The notes: generated by a model not told the origin, from the letters alone. Numbered from the stretch's first letter, positions 9,419-20,750 are shown. The stretch: DNA of 64,000 bases from Pararge aegeria (GCF_905163445.1 NC_053183.1:4588001-4652000); one strand, 5' to 3'. Translations and numbers: made by a program.

Positions 9419-9605
9419 CCGTGGCCCGACAAAAATGTGCCGCTAAGCGATTTAGCGTACCGGTACGATGTTGCGGTGAAACCAATTAGAGGTAGGTTTT
9501 AATATGTCTGCTATACTCCCTAACCCGTTACCATCTTAGATTGCATCTTCAAATACCAGCAGGTGAGATTGCATTCAAGAGCTAACTTTTAATGGAATTA
9601 AAATA
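9419..9605 (+). repeat. SINE S3 (head-to-head pair, right)
   Basis: Plus-strand S3 starting in the body (TGTGCCGCTAAGCGATTTAG) and running to the tail (CAGGTGAGATTGCATTCAAG, AATGGAATTAAAATATAAT). With the copy at 9220-9400 it forms a long imperfect inverted repeat of about 180 bp per arm. Confidence 0.75.
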
Positions 9606-9703
9606 TAATAAAAATATTTTGATACACATCAGTCTTGTGAGGGACTCAGATGATGCAAAGATATTATGGTGTATGTAGTATGCTGAATCTTTATGATGTC
9701 AAC

Positions 9704-9846
9704 AAGTGGTGTCCACTTCATACAAGCGCAAAAGCATTGCATACCCTAAAATTTTTGTATAACTCATAAAGGAGAAGGATTTTTCAATGTTATGCCATCT
9801 TCCTTCTTTATGCATACCCTGGTCAAAAACTCTGTGCACGCCACTG
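9704..9846. mobile_element. hAT-M MITE with perfect 8-bp TSD
   Basis: 143 bp. The right end is GTGCACGCCACTG; the left end AAGTGGTGTCCACTT is the decayed mirror. ATGTCAAC is duplicated on both sides (9696-9703 and 9847-9854). An 8-bp duplication with CAGTG termini is characteristic of hAT elements. No ORF, so it must be mobilised in trans. Confidence 0.85.
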
Positions 9847-9943
9847 ATGTCAACATCAAACAAACATCCCACGTCCGCGTCCATGTTTAGGAGTTAATCC
9901 ATTACAATCGCCGTACAAATTACAATAAACCGACATCATATAT

Positions 9944-10215
9944 TCTGCAGCAGTCTTAGTACAATATTTGCGTATTTCGAGTATGGAAATACCTGAACAA
10001 CGAACTAAAATGGATCTTAATTGTATTGAGTTAAAGCTTAAATTTCCCTATAATTCTTGAACTCGGTGTATTGACAGAACGTTTGTAAAACAAAATACAG
10101 AAGTACTGGATATGCAACTCTAAAATAAGTGACATTAGGTCTGTATCACTTTGACGATACAGAGTTTAATAATCGAAAACGACTCGACGATTGCGAGCTA
10201 GAATATCTTGTACTG
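9944..10215. mobile_element. MITE-G
   Basis: The left end CAGTCTTAGTACAATATTTGC and the right end GAATATCTTGTACTGAGGCT (each 20 bases or so) are inverted repeats. The internal ACGATTGCGAGCTAGAATAT matches the right end of the copy at 14441-14709. The reading frame at 10129-10365 runs through it and is not a gene. Confidence 0.6.
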
Positions 10216-10369
10216 AGGCTATACAGTACGAGGAAGTTTACAGACGCGAGTGCCTTGAGTAATAACGTAGATAACAAATTGTTATCGTTTGAGCATGAGA
10301 ACTTATATACTCGCCTCAATACCACTGTGCTCTTAGTGTTTCCAAATTCAAAAATATACTTTTAGTTAA

Positions 10370-10441
10370 ATTTTTATTTACAATTTTTCTATATGTTTTT
10401 GTAGTGTACAATGAAAGTGTATTCATTCATTCATTCATTCA
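10370..10441 (+). repeat. LINE L-B 3' terminal fragment with (ATTC)n tail
   Basis: TGTTTTTGTAGTGTACAATG then AAAGTGTATTCATTCATTC: the end of L-B with four or five ATTC units. Confidence 0.65.
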
Positions 10442-10726
10442 AGCATCGTTACTTTGGAAACACAAATCCCCGTTTTCACTAACAAAGTGCAAAGCAATGC
10501 ATAAATAAGTAACGTCTAATCTAAGAATATTCGTAGGCTTACATCTACTATTGACCAATTGTAATAACCTAAGAGTTGGTGAAACGTTTTTTTTCTATAT
10601 TTATTGCCATACGTTCTAGGAGACTTCTAGGTGAAAACAGGCATAAGAGCCGTATTTATAAACTAAATTCATAAGCCGCAGTATTAAAGTCAATATCAGC
10701 ATTGACCGGCTCTTGAGAACCTGATG

Positions 10727-10860
10727 ACTACGACCACAGAATTAAGAGCATACAGAAACCACGAGAGAACACGACTAATATTGAAGCATCAAACCACTCC
10801 ACTTTAGAGCGGTTTCTCGAACAAACGGTTAGCCACTTCATACCATTTAGCAGCCGATTT
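10727..10860 (+). repeat. MITE-F left half
   Basis: CACAGAATTAAGAGCATACAG (left terminus), ACACGACTAATATTGAAGCA, CAAACCACTCCACTTTAGAG, TTAGCCACTTCATACCATTT. It breaks off where hAT-M sequence begins. Confidence 0.6.
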
Positions 10861-11034
10861 GCAGGGTATGCAGACGATATAAGATGAAGAAAAGCTCCAG
10901 TAAAACTTAAGGGTACGCTTTTATAAATCTTACAAAGCCTATCCTATGATATGTTTTTAATTAACTCTTACTAGAGATTTGTTTCATTTTATATTATCTG
11001 CATACGCTGTGCATACCCTCTATGCACGCCACTG
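10861..11034. mobile_element. hAT-M MITE, long variant, left end eroded
   Basis: GCAGGGTATGCAGACGATAT matches the inner left end of the copy at 32791. The right end CTCTATGCACGCCACTG (to 11034) is intact. No 8-bp duplication is visible, consistent with loss of the left terminus at the junction with MITE-F. Confidence 0.7.
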
Positions 11035-11042
11035 CCGTAGAC

Positions 11043-11265
11043 TGTGAATGAATGAATGAATGAATATACTTTTATTGCACACTACAAAAAGTACATAAAA
11101 AAACAAAAGTATAACAAAACAACGTATACAATTTGGCGGCCTTATCGCTTCAAAGCGATTTCTTCCAGGCAACTAATGGCGAAGAAAACATATACAGAAA
11201 ATAGTTTGGAGGTGCACATAATATACATATACCCATAAAATAAATATAACTGTACTGTGTTTTGA
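11043..11265 (-). repeat. LINE L-B 3' end
   Basis: (AATG)n at the left edge is the complement of the LINE tail. CTTTTATTGCACACTACAAA, GGCGGCCTTATCGCTTCAAA and GCGATTTCTTCCAGGCAACT follow. The reading frame starting at 11056 is antisense to this UTR and not a gene. Confidence 0.75.
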
Positions 11266-11279
11266 CTGTACTTATTTTA

Positions 11280-11425
11280 CATTTAATGTTCTCAGCGTTC
11301 GCCATAAAATGGGAAAATGGAATAAAAATTGTGAGCTAGCAACATTCCGCGGGGCGTTTTCACTGTTTTTGGACACAATGCACTGCATACAATAATAGCT
11401 GAATGAGGATCTGATCTGCGATATA
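11280..11425 (+). mobile_element. MITE-F right half
   Basis: CCATAAAATGGGAAAATGGA, GTGAGCTAGCAACATTCCGC, GGGGCGTTTTCACTGTTTTT, AATAGCTGAATGAGGATCTG. The segment between CCGCGG and GGGGCG is shortened compared with 32080-32262. Confidence 0.65.
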
Positions 11426-13184
11426 GGCTTTAGTCCTCTTAGAACACTCCGCTTCACTACGGAGGACCGATTTCGATTCCAGGCACCTCACCTATAACTT
11501 TTCGGATTTATGGCCGTTTTTAATGAAAAAAACAAATAAATATCACTTGTTTTGACGTTAAAAGTAAATAAAGCATGGAAAACATGGCTGAGAGTTCTTC
11601 ATAATGTTCTGAAATGCATATGAAGTCTACAAATTCTCACTTTGTCAGCGTAATTGACTACATTCTACGAGGAGGCTTATACTTTATTCTAAGAGGAGAC
11701 CCGTGCGTAATTAAAGCGGGTGAAGTTGCACAATTCTGTTTTAGTATAAGTATTTATTGATATAATGTTGAACAATACTGTATTAAGAGTTAAGACAGTG
11801 CAAATGTTGTCCGTTATTGGTGTTTTTAAATAAAGCCTACTGTTCTTTAACTGATATGAAGTAACATTAATTTAAGTAACATTCTGTTCTAAATAATCGT
11901 ATAACGTATAATGGGGCTTAGGTTTGTATCGCATTGTAGACGGCCGACATTTACAAATACTAGTTCTTTTTTTTTAAATAGATAATTTACAAAAATCGAA
12001 CGCGACCACTGAGGGATGACGGTTGCAGCTGCGTTCAGGAATCCGTTGAGAAATCGCGCGACTTGAATAATTTATTATACGTCAACGCTCGCACCTTGTA
12101 AGGTTCATACTATATCATACAGATAACATTAATATTACTCGCAGTGTGTTGAAAATAACCCTCACGATTTTTATGGGTACAAATAAGCGTGTCATAAATC
12201 AGCGTTTTTTTACGGTCTGACATTTGAAAGGTGTTGCCAGCTGAAGCGACGTTAAGACACTGCAATTCTGTTTCGGCGTTGTGCCACGTTTATTTGGAAG
12301 GCCCTATATTACTTAAGAAATAATATTTTTTAATCATAATCATCATTACCTGCCTATTAATGTCACACGGCTGGAAAAAGCCTTCATCAGGTCAATGTCA
12401 TAAAAGAAGTTTAAAAAAAAACAACAAAAAATGTTTATTAGATCCCCGTTGATGGTCTATGCAATTACACTGCTTGTGATCGAACTTTATGCCTCGCTTG
12501 CAACGGGACATCACAGAAAGTTCTTGCGAGCAGAATGCCTCAGAAACGTGTGCAAATGCTCTCGCAAGATTTTTAACTTCGACGACATTATGTAAACGTG
12601 GTCTGCACGAGTATGCACAACTTACGCGAGTGCCAGTGGAAACGCACCAGATTTCATGTCATTTCGAAAAACGTCTTCGATTGCCCCGGATATTAACCGA
12701 GACCTTAAGGAGGAGTTATTGAATTTTCATTGTATCGTGAAATTGGCAGGGGGCCAACAATGTTGCAACTATTGCAAGTTCTTAAAGAATCACAAAACGT
12801 TAGAGCCATTGCCCTAATACTTGTAAGACGGGCTTTTTAAAGTAGGCACTTTTAAAACGTTCTTTAAAATTCCAGCCTTCTGAATCTGTTATTTAGATTA
12901 AGACTATAACATCCATCCAACAAACTGAATTATTAACATCCATTTCTGGAAGCTTCTATAATTTTTTTAAATTAATTTTAATTGAAGGCACCTTGGTGGC
13001 AAATGTCGGCATTTTGTTCAAAAAACTATGTTTGAGCGTATGTATTTTTTTAATAATTTATTATCGATTACTACAACAATTGTGGTCCGATTTTGGAAAT
13101 TGATATGGGGTCGAGGTCGAGGTGAAATTGCACGTGTTCGAAGTAACTAGGTTACCGCAGCATATTGGTGGTAATATTTTGTCC
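11426..13184. other. Long stretch without recognised genes
   Basis: Read on both strands. The frame at 12489-12722 has no recognisable domain. The piece around 11640-11705 carries a weak S2/RTE-tail-like motif (AAGAGGAGACCCGTGCGTAA). Nothing else could be supported. Confidence 0.35.
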
Positions 13185-13335
13185 ATCATTTGATCTCTTT
13201 ATCCACCAATAAAAAGTACGCACTTTTGACACGAGAAGTCTGTCTACTTGTACTGACTCTACCACCGCGCCGGTTTGGAACGCAATTTCTACCGGGACGA
13301 GGCCAGCTAGAAGCTCAGCTGTTCCTGATAAAGTA
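13185..13335 (+). repeat. LINE-derived repeat L-G
   Basis: GTCTGTCTACTTGTACTGAC, CTACCACCGCGCCGGTTTGG, TTCTACCGGGACGAGGCCAG, AGAAGCTCAGCTGTTCCTG. The same order of blocks occurs at 19105-19262. The frame at 13190-13375 runs through it. Confidence 0.55.
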
Positions 13336-13894
13336 TATAGATCGGTATGATACTCAAAAGCTTAAGTACCTATAAGCCTTCAAGTTAAGCAGAAATCGAC
13401 AGTTTGCTGAACGTGACTGGTTACTAGCTACACAGAAAACCTTGGTGTAAAAATCGTTACAATGTTTTATTTACGAGCAAAAGTCACGATCTCTTGTGGA
13501 ATAAACTACATTCTAAACACAGAATACTGTTTATCTTCTTATCTTACAAAATTATTGTAGTTATACATAGTTTAGTTAATGAATTAAAAAAACAACAGCA
13601 GATATTAAGTAGGTGGTTATGTACTTATTTTGAAATATCCTACTAAAATTTTCAGCTTTATTGTTTTTGACATTTTAAATAAAATGTCAACTTTAACGAA
13701 AACTATATTCACGTTTTTCTTCGTTAGGTATTTATTAAAAATTTGAGATCAAAATAAACATTTTATTGTTATTTAATTATACATATAATTTTTTTTACTA
13801 CTAATTTATACTGATATTTCCTACTAGTCAAGGTGGTAAAAACACTTTAATGGAAATATATTTAATTTTCATTCATGCTGAGCTCGACGAAAAT
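13336..13894. other. AT-rich stretch, nothing recognised
   Basis: Very AT-rich; no gene or shared repeat identified. Confidence 0.4.
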
Positions 13895-14012
13895 TGATAA
13901 TTAAAACATCGCATAGCTACTGAATCGAATCCGGTCAAGTTTTTAATTTCACCCAATAATCTAAGCTGGGACCCTGTAATGCTTACTACTCAACCAACGA
14001 GGCAGTTCATAA
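13895..14012 (-). repeat. Possible SINE head (tRNA-like), degraded
   Basis: On the minus strand CTGCCTCGTTGGTTGAGTAG resembles a Pol III A-box context and GGGTCCCAGCTTAGATTA a worn B-box region, as in other lepidopteran SINE heads. No second copy occurs in the window. Confidence 0.35.
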
Positions 14013-14365
14013 ATCGGCAATACGTAGTACGATCACCTATTCATTTAGATTACAGTCGTCAGTGTATATGTTTTTTATACGAAGTTTTTGTCGGTACGTG
14101 TAAAGCGGCCGACGAAACCGGTTGGCGTATAGCAATAACAAATCCATGATAAACGCTGGAATGTGCGGAATGCAGACCTGCAGCTTGTATAGATATAGTC
14201 TGATAAACAGACAATGCGACTGCCTTCTGATGGAATAACCTTTGTTTCTTTTTTTGTTTCAACGCTCGCGTTGATGCGGGCGCGCTATTGTCTTTGGTTC
14301 AAACTTTAAAGGTTTTAATGCAAGCAAAGAGTTTTTAAAGGCTTTTTTTTTATTTCAAACTAATT

Positions 14366-14440
14366 AGCCCTTGACTGAAATCTCAACTGGTGGTACGTGA
14401 TAATGCATTCTAAGATGGTACCGAGCTAAGCTGTGGCCCT
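14366..14440 (-). repeat. SINE S3 tail fragment
   Basis: TAGCCCTTGACTGAAATCTC then CATTCTAAGATGGTACCGAG is the 3' end of S3 in reverse complement. It stops at the border of MITE-G. Confidence 0.65.
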
Positions 14441-14709
14441 AGTACAAGATTTGCACGCTCGCAATCGGGGGATTCGTTTTCGCATATCAAACGCTATACC
14501 GTCATAGTAAAATGGACTTAATACCACTCTATTTACAGTCGCAATTGATCTACTTGTGTTTTTTTTTACAAACGTTCTGTCAAAAGCCCCTACTAAAGAA
14601 TTGTAGGCAAACTTGACTCTTAAATTGATGTGCATATAATCTATTTTAGTCCGCTGTTCAAGCATTTCGTTACTCGAAGAGATTCGACGATTGCGAGCTT
14701 GCAAATCTA
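14441..14709. mobile_element. MITE-G with inverted termini
   Basis: The left end GTACAAGATTTGCACGCTCG continuing CAATCG is mirrored by CGATTGCGAGCTTGCAAATC plus TAC at the right. About 270 bp. Two further copies: 9944-10215 and 22545-22745. Confidence 0.7.
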
Positions 14710-15464
14710 CAACTATGGTTACTGGTAGGGCTACACGTAGGGAACGCTTTGTAGCTTGGAGGCACGTCGTTTCCGATAGAGTGCTAAATAGTCAGGGCCG
14801 AAGCACCAATGCAGACTAAAGATAGTTAAGAAATTATAAATTCCCATATTACCCTTTAAGATCTCCAACTTATTATGCCGCAGCCTCAGTGACGTCGATA
14901 GGAAAGAGGTAAAGTACATAAAATTATCAGATGGTTCCCTTATTTAGGGTGAACGTGATTTATGCAAATTTACACGACCGAAAGTTCAGGCAACCCAGTT
15001 ATTTTAACTGGCTTTTTAAAACTCCTTCTGCACCATATCGACCCTAGCATACGAGTTGACTGCGCGTTGTCCACGCGTCATAACAATTTAGCAAAACAAT
15101 TAAAGTCACATTATTTAAAGCTCATATTTCAATGCCTTAATTTAAGTCTAGCCATATCACCCAAAGGTACATACACAACCTTATTACATCAACTCCAGTG
15201 TAGATTCGATATGGTGTGCGAAGGCCATTACTCTGAGTCCCAGCTTTTTTGAGCGGGCGCGGCGCGGGGTCCATCTATAATATTTTTTTAAATCTGGGTT
15301 TTAGCCTGTACCCGTTACATTAATATTAGAAATTCAACTGGCACAGAGAATAGAGCAATCGTGTAATTTTATTGAATAGATATTTTCAAAATTTAACTGG
15401 ATTTTTATAAATTTTAAATGCATATAAAAATGTTTGGAACCGTCAGGATTTGGACAATTACTAT
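14710..15464. other. Stretch with one unsupported open frame
   Basis: 14962-15252 (+) is open for 96 codons, but shows no domain and no splice context, and it lacks the GC-rich third positions seen in the two candidate host exons. A short GC-rich run follows at 15247. Not called as a gene. Confidence 0.35.
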
Positions 15465-15685
15465 ATACCCGGGGAAAGGATGAAAATTTTTCTTCTCCCA
15501 CAGCTTTATTAACTCACAGAGCGTTGGCGCTAGTGACAAGTGGAAATAATATCAAAATAATGTGTAATAATAAAAGGGGGTAAATTTCTCCTACGAGTAT
15601 ATTCCATGTTCCGGTAATTATATCCCTTGTTACGGGATATAATCGGGGGATATAATTTTTATCTCCTGCCCGTGCTAGCCTTGAT
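15465..15685 (-). mobile_element. MITE-T
   Basis: Reverse complement of the 34756 copy: ATACCCGGGGAAAGGATGAA, CTCCCACAGCTTTATTAACT, ATTATATCCCTTGTTACGGG, GGGGATATAATTTTTATCTC, CTGCCCGTGCTAGCC. An inverted terminal GGCTAGCA...GCAGGAGA motif is seen in this family. Confidence 0.65.
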
Positions 15686-16784
15686 GGAATAAAAAGTATC
15701 CTACGTTTATCTCTAGGTTACAAGCTATATTTACAGCCAAATTAGCGTAACCGATAAATAAATAAAAAAGATTTACAAAATATTAAACCTTCATAATGTA
15801 AAATTTATTTGCCTTGAAGATTTTATATTCTGGTGGTAATTATCACGAGCCATTTAAATATAAGAAACCAAATAATAATTATGTTAAATCAAGATCGATC
15901 CCTTTGCTTTTTAATGATACTTTGACGGTCACGGATTTTGATTACCTACGCATAGAGAAAATGGCGGGAAACGCGACCTTAAGTTAATTTTCTGTCAAAT
16001 AACTAACAACAATGCAAGCACATTGACTTACCTAATCTGAACCGCCTCGACATTGAAACAAGAGTCTACACCCACACACATTGCCAGCAAGTTTTACTCA
16101 CTATGCCGCATTTTTACCGCCTTCGGCATTTCGAATATCGAACGCGATTCGAACTTCAAAGCATTTTTATTTTTAATCTCGTGTTTTTTTAAATTTATTT
16201 TTTAGCGTTCGGAAACGCGAGCGTGTTGGAGCATATCGTTCAGCTAACTAAAGCAGTGTTGTACTAACATAGTAAAGCTCAACATGAATCATTTGAATCT
16301 ATTATTATGCGTGGCAAGTGACCGCATGTCAAGAGCAAGAACAGGGGGCGCGTGTGTGTGCGTGGTCATACCGCGTTCGTTCATAACTACGCGTCCTTAT
16401 ATTATCACTTGATTACCAATTAAGGTTGTAGGAATTTATTATTACAATCTTCAGAGTAATGAGCATCTCACTGTTGCGCATAAGCCTTCTTACTCTTAGG
16501 ATATATAACTTAAAAAGGATGTAGAGCTTAGGTCTACTAAAGTAAACGTTTTTGATGTCAATCAAAATGGTAAAGATGCTCTTAATGTATACAGAGTCTA
16601 CATAAATCCAAAACTTAAATTTATATAAAATAGTTTTGTTCTTAGTTCAAGGAGCTCTTTCCACCGTGAGTAACGAAGTTTCTTGATTCCAAAGTTACAG
16701 AAGATGGATAGATGCACAAAATGAAATTTCGCTTAAGTATACTAAGGTCTCTCTTCGCTGGGTTGGACAGCTGTAAAATAGCCG
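15686..16784. other. Stretch without recognised genes
   Basis: No gene could be supported. It has one CpG-bearing part (16320-16400), otherwise AT-rich. Confidence 0.35.
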
Positions 16785-16903
16785 TCATTATCATCACATT
16801 ATCCCATTATCGGCCAACTACAGGGCAGGAATCTTCTCATACAGAAGGGTTTAGGCCGTTGACCACCACGCTAGCCCAGTGTGAATTGTAGAGTCCGTGT
16901 TGG
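16785..16903 (-). repeat. SINE S2 tail fragment
   Basis: CATTATCGGCCAACTACAGG, GGGTTTAGGCCGTTGACCAC, CACGCTAGCCCAGTGTGAAT: the 3' half of S2 in reverse complement. It ends where the LINE relic starts, giving the fused C-terminus of the 16851-17516 frame. Confidence 0.7.
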
Positions 16904-17700
16904 GTCCGAGAAATCGGTTCCGACACGGTTCAAGAAACTCATTAAAAATTTCCGCAATGTCAATAGGATTTCTCAATACCTCATCTCCGTCCTTAATTTG
17001 GGTTATACATTCTCTTGGATAATTGTTTTTCGGTTGGTTTATGATGTTCCACATTGCCTTAGACTTATTGTTAGACCAATTTATCGAGTAGTTATTTTGA
17101 GATTTTTGCGTTAAACAAATGATCTTTTTTAATCGTTTTGAGTAGTTTTTAAAGATCCATTTATTTTCATTATTTGAGTTTATTCTATAATTCCAAAGGA
17201 GTTTTCTTTTGCGTTTACATCCTAGTTTTATACCTTTTGATATCCAACGTGGCCTTCTATGATTACTGATCTTAACTCTTACAGTGGGAAAACAAAGATC
17301 ATAGAATAGCTTAAATGTATCATAAAATTTATTAAAAGCTTCATTAGCTAAATTACATTTGTTTGCATCGGCAAAAGCTATACTTGAAATGCAATTTACA
17401 AATTTGTTCATGTTCTGCTTAGAGTAGTCTCTTTTTTCTATGAACCAGTATTGAATTAGACAGCTTTTTTTAACAGGACATTTAAATATCTGTGCAGAAT
17501 GATCTGATAGTGCCAATTCACAAATCTTCGTTCGTCAAGTTATAAACAATTAAAGATGAAAAGAAAATGGCATTTAGTTTTTTGCCAATATTTAATAAAC
17601 TAATTATATTTAAGTCTAAAACTTTCAACTTGTCGACTAGACTAATTGCAAGGAGTGTGACAGGGAGGTGTAATCTCCCCGAAGCTATTTTTTCCTGCAC
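16904..17700 (-). pseudogene. CR1/Jockey-like LINE ORF2 relic (endonuclease to linker)
   Basis: On the minus strand two frames join into one ORF2 segment. The upstream frame holds LDLNI (decayed GDFNI motif of the AP-endonuclease) and YNLTN. The downstream frame begins KICELALSDHSAQIF, containing the SDH catalytic motif, then basic stretches (RRPRWISKGIKLGCKRKRK) and a segment leading towards the reverse transcriptase (ITQIKDGDEVLRNP, DIAEIFNEFL). A frameshift lies near 17518. The reverse transcriptase itself is absent. Structurally close to the LINE at 57390-59108 but covering the part missing there. No function remains. Confidence 0.75.
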
Positions 17701-17771
17701 TGAAAGACTTATTTAGAATTAAGGGTGGGAACGGTATTGGCATCGACAAAAACAGCAAGTACATAACTTAA

Positions 17772-18085
17772 CTTACGTTTTCCGACGATGTATTCGCATA
17801 TGAAGACACTCTGGGCGACCTCATTACAATTCTCAATTACCTTAGCACAGTTTCTCAACAGGTGGGCCTACAAATGCAAATAAGCAAGACGAAGATTATG
17901 TCTAATGATTATGTTTTTTGGCACCCAACAATAATTGAGAATTCTGCACTGGAAATTGTACCCGTACTCGTTTATATAGAATTTACACGCTGCAGACTTC
18001 AGCGTTCGGAAAGCTTCGCGATATTCTTTCGACAGAAATTACTCTGGACCGATACCATCGTCTTCATAGTAGCATAAAGAATCCG
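17772..18085 (+). pseudogene. RTE-type reverse transcriptase relic
   Basis: Plus strand: LTFSDDVFAYEDTLGDL holds the worn catalytic FADD box (here FSDD). It is followed by VSQQVGLQMQISKTKIMSND, typical of RTE (BovB-like) reverse transcriptases (GLKMN..KTKIMSN), and then ENSALEIVPVLVYIE (E.V..Y.YLG). A frameshift follows, after which LQTSAFGKLRDILSTEI restores the family pattern (WAAFGKLRDI). Both 5' and 3' parts are missing. The neighbouring LINE relic at 16904-17700 is of another clade and opposite strand. Confidence 0.8.
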
Positions 18086-18358
18086 AGCATAGCTAAAAAC
18101 GCGGATAGGTTTTCTTTTTACAATACCCAACGTTGCGTGATAATTATGAGTTATGACAGAAGATGTTATATTGACCAGCTTACAAATCCATACATCGGGT
18201 AAGTACTCAGCAGTAGGTACGTACACACACATATACATGCACTTTCTCTGTGCAACGGACGGAACATGGGTGGGTTCTGATTTCTGAATAACATTAAACG
18301 AACATTAAGCTCTGCGCGCAATGCAACTCGCGTCATTAGTTCACGTCACAGAATAAAC

Positions 18359-18620
18359 GGCCGATTGGCGCAGTGGGCAGCGACCCTGCTTTCTGATTCC
18401 AAGGCCGTGGTTTCGATTCCCACAACTGGAAAATGTTTGTGTGATGAACATGATTGTTTTTCAGTGTCTGGGTATTTATCTGTATATTATAAGTATTTAT
18501 ATGTATTATATTCATAAAGATATTCAACAGCTATCTTAGTACCCATAACACAAGCTACGCTTACTTTGGGGCTAGATGGTGATGTGTGTATTGTCGTAGT
18601 ATATTTATTTATTATTTATT
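18359..18620 (+). repeat. SINE S1, nearly full length
   Basis: CGGCCGATTGGCGCAGTGGG (A-box), GGTTTCGATTCCCACAACTG (B-box), the ATGTTTGTGTGATGAACATG block, then CAAGCTACGCTTACTTTGGG and a TATTTATTTATT tail. A good reference copy of the family. Confidence 0.9.
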
Positions 18621-18784
18621 TAAATGATAGTACTACGTACAGATGTTGCACTTCTTTGGTCTTGGTGAATGCCGCCTTTTTAAAAGCATACAAAAATTAT
18701 AGCGCACTGAGTTCATTCTAAATCGCACCTTACCTTAGTTAACAGAGCGCAATTCCTTTGTTTATAATTAAACTATACGAACGT

Positions 18785-18921
18785 CAATGGCGTGCATAGA
18801 GGGTACGCACTGGGTATGCAGATGATATAAATTGAAAATATTCTCCACTACGAGTTATAAAAAACTTAAGGATAGGCATTGTAAGAGCTATTAAAAGCTT
18901 ACCCTTAAGTATTTATAACTC
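18785..18921. mobile_element. hAT-M MITE, right end deleted
   Basis: CAATGGCGTGCATAGAGGGT left terminus, GGTATGCAGATGATATAAAT, AAGTATTTATAACTCG. The right terminus is replaced by an S2 fragment, so a deletion joined the two. Confidence 0.7.
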
Positions 18922-18975
18922 GGTCCCCGAAAAGTGAGACCGAAGTCCTGACCAATAGTATATCAACGATTTGCC
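18922..18975 (-). repeat. SINE S2 head fragment
   Basis: GTCCCCGAAAAGTGAGACCG then AAGTCCTGACCAATAGTATA is the reverse complement of the S2 tRNA head. Confidence 0.55.
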
Positions 18976-19104
18976 ACTGACTATTGCTAGTGTTTAATGG
19001 ACTAACTAAGGCGCTCACAAGTACGAGGCAGTCCCGATTTTAACGACACTTTGGGTGTCGCTGTTGACACTCTGATGGTGTTCATGTAGGCACAGCAGAA
19101 ACGA

Positions 19105-19262
19105 AATTCAAAATTCATTCATTTCATGTAGACTTACTCCATAAGCACTCTTGAAACGTCAAGTCTGTGTGTCTGTAGTAATTCTACCACCGGCTCGGAA
19201 GGCAGATTCTACTGAGAAGAAGCCGGCAAGAAACTCAGTAGTTTCTGTTTTCCAACATCAAC
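19105..19262 (+). repeat. LINE-derived repeat L-G
   Basis: TTCATTCATTTCATGTAGAC, AATTCTACCACCGGCTCGGA, AGATTCTACTGAGAAGAAGC, CGGCAAGAAACTCAGTAGTT. The best preserved copy of this family here. Confidence 0.6.
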
Positions 19263-19536
19263 AATCGGAGAGGCTTGTTCGATTTTAATACTTCATGCAT
19301 CGATACAGTCGCCTCATTATTTCGTGCAAGGGCCGAAACCGACCTATCCGCCCGGAAATGTATTTTTCCGTCCCTTTTTGTTGCTTTGAAACATCGTGCA
19401 GTAGGGCGAGATAGGTTGTCGAACCGCATCGGTCCCTCATTGATGAGTGCAGGCAGGAACCGATGTTTAATAACCTACTTATCGGAAGTAACAGATCGTT
19501 TTCCCACTACAAGTTAGACCTTATCTGCAATCTCAT

Positions 19537-19668
19537 CAGAGGCGTGTACGGGGTTTTCGACCAGGTTATGCATAAAGCAGGAAAGTGGCATAAAATGGAA
19601 AAATTGCCCGCCTATAAAATAATTGGGGTAGGCAGTACTTTTGTCCTTGCATGAAGTGCACGCCACTG
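19537..19668. mobile_element. hAT-M MITE with 8-bp TSD
   Basis: Left CAGAGGCGTGTAC, right GTGCACGCCACTG, 132 bp. Flanks AATCTCAT (19529-19536) and AATCTTAT (19669-19676) match at seven of eight bases. Confidence 0.85.
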
Positions 19669-19671
19669 AAT

Positions 19672-19935
19672 CTTATCTGGTGGTAACTGGCAATGCAGTC
19701 TAGGATGGGTGGGCTGACCTTTTAGGGAGCAGGAGTATGATTATATTTAACCCATACGCTAAATCAATTGGCGGGATATCTCTATCGGCAAGGTATGTTA
19801 TGGTAAGGTAAATGACGGCTGGAGCCAGAACAGAAAGAGTAAATTCTCAAGTTACCCCTGCCGGGTATCCAACCCAGGACTTCCTAAACTCTCAGCGCTC
19901 TCCACTGCGCCAGGGAGTAAAGCGGCCAGCAATAT
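19672..19935 (-). repeat. SINE S3, near full length
   Basis: Reverse complement S3: CTGGTGGTAACTGGCAATGC, CCATACGCTAAATCAATTGG, CCCCTGCCGGGTATCCAACC (B-box), CTCTCCACTGCGCCAGGGAG (A-box). The 3' tip is lost at the hAT-M border. Confidence 0.8.
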
Positions 19936-20189
19936 TTGATTAGAAGCAGCCGCTTTCATCTATGACATATTTTTACGATAAAATAATGAATATTGAATTA
20001 TAAAACGTTGATGTTGAAGAAGATCAACTGCTCAGTTTCTTACCAGCGTTTTGATCGAATAGGTCTTCCAAACCAAGGAAAAAATTGCAAAAAAATCTGA
20101 GATTAGACGTTTCTGAACTGCCAACTGTGAGTAAGCCTATATGAAATCAATGCAATTTGAATTTCATTCTCGAAAATCCATCTAAAAAA

Positions 20190-20457
20190 TAAATAATAAT
20201 AAATAAATATACTACGACAATACACACATCGCCACCTAGCCCCAAAGTAAGCGTAGCTTGTGTTATGGGTACTAAGATGACTAATGAATATTTTTATGAA
20301 TTATATATACATAAATACTTAGAAAATACATATAAACACCCAGACACTGAAAAACACTTAATGCTCATCACACAAACATTTTCCAGTTGTGGGAATCGAA
20401 CCCACGGCCTTGGACTCAGAAAGCAGGGTCGCGGCCCACTGCGCCAGTCGGCCGTCT
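20190..20457 (-). repeat. SINE S1, full length
   Basis: Reverse complement S1 from the AATAAATATACTACGACAAT end through CGCCACCTAGCCCCAAAGTA, GTGGGAATCGAACCCACGGC and CCACTGCGCCAGTCGGCCGT. Confidence 0.9.
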
Positions 20458-20750
20458 AAGTAAAAAGTATCTTACGTATAATGGGGATGGAAAAATCTAC
20501 ACGGATGGAGTAATATACATAATTGAAATGAATCATGTCCGCAGAGCATGGTAGACGATGAGTTAAGTGAGATCATACATTCCGAAAGTTTAAATACCTT
20601 GCAGGTATCTATTTAGCTAACTTGTTCACCCACGCTAATAATTTATCAGTGATATTTAAGAAGATCTCGTCTTAAAATATGCTTTAGTACGCTTTCGAAC
20701 ATGTTTCTTTTTTTACTGGCGGTTCATTCTGTTGCTAATATCGAAATTAA

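Noticed and set aside
14962..15252. 96-codon plus-strand frame
   Set aside because: No domain, no splice or promoter context; consistent with chance.
18359..18440. Possible tRNA genes at SINE heads
   Set aside because: A- and B-boxes are present, but no complete cloverleaf with an acceptor stem could be drawn; these are SINE heads.
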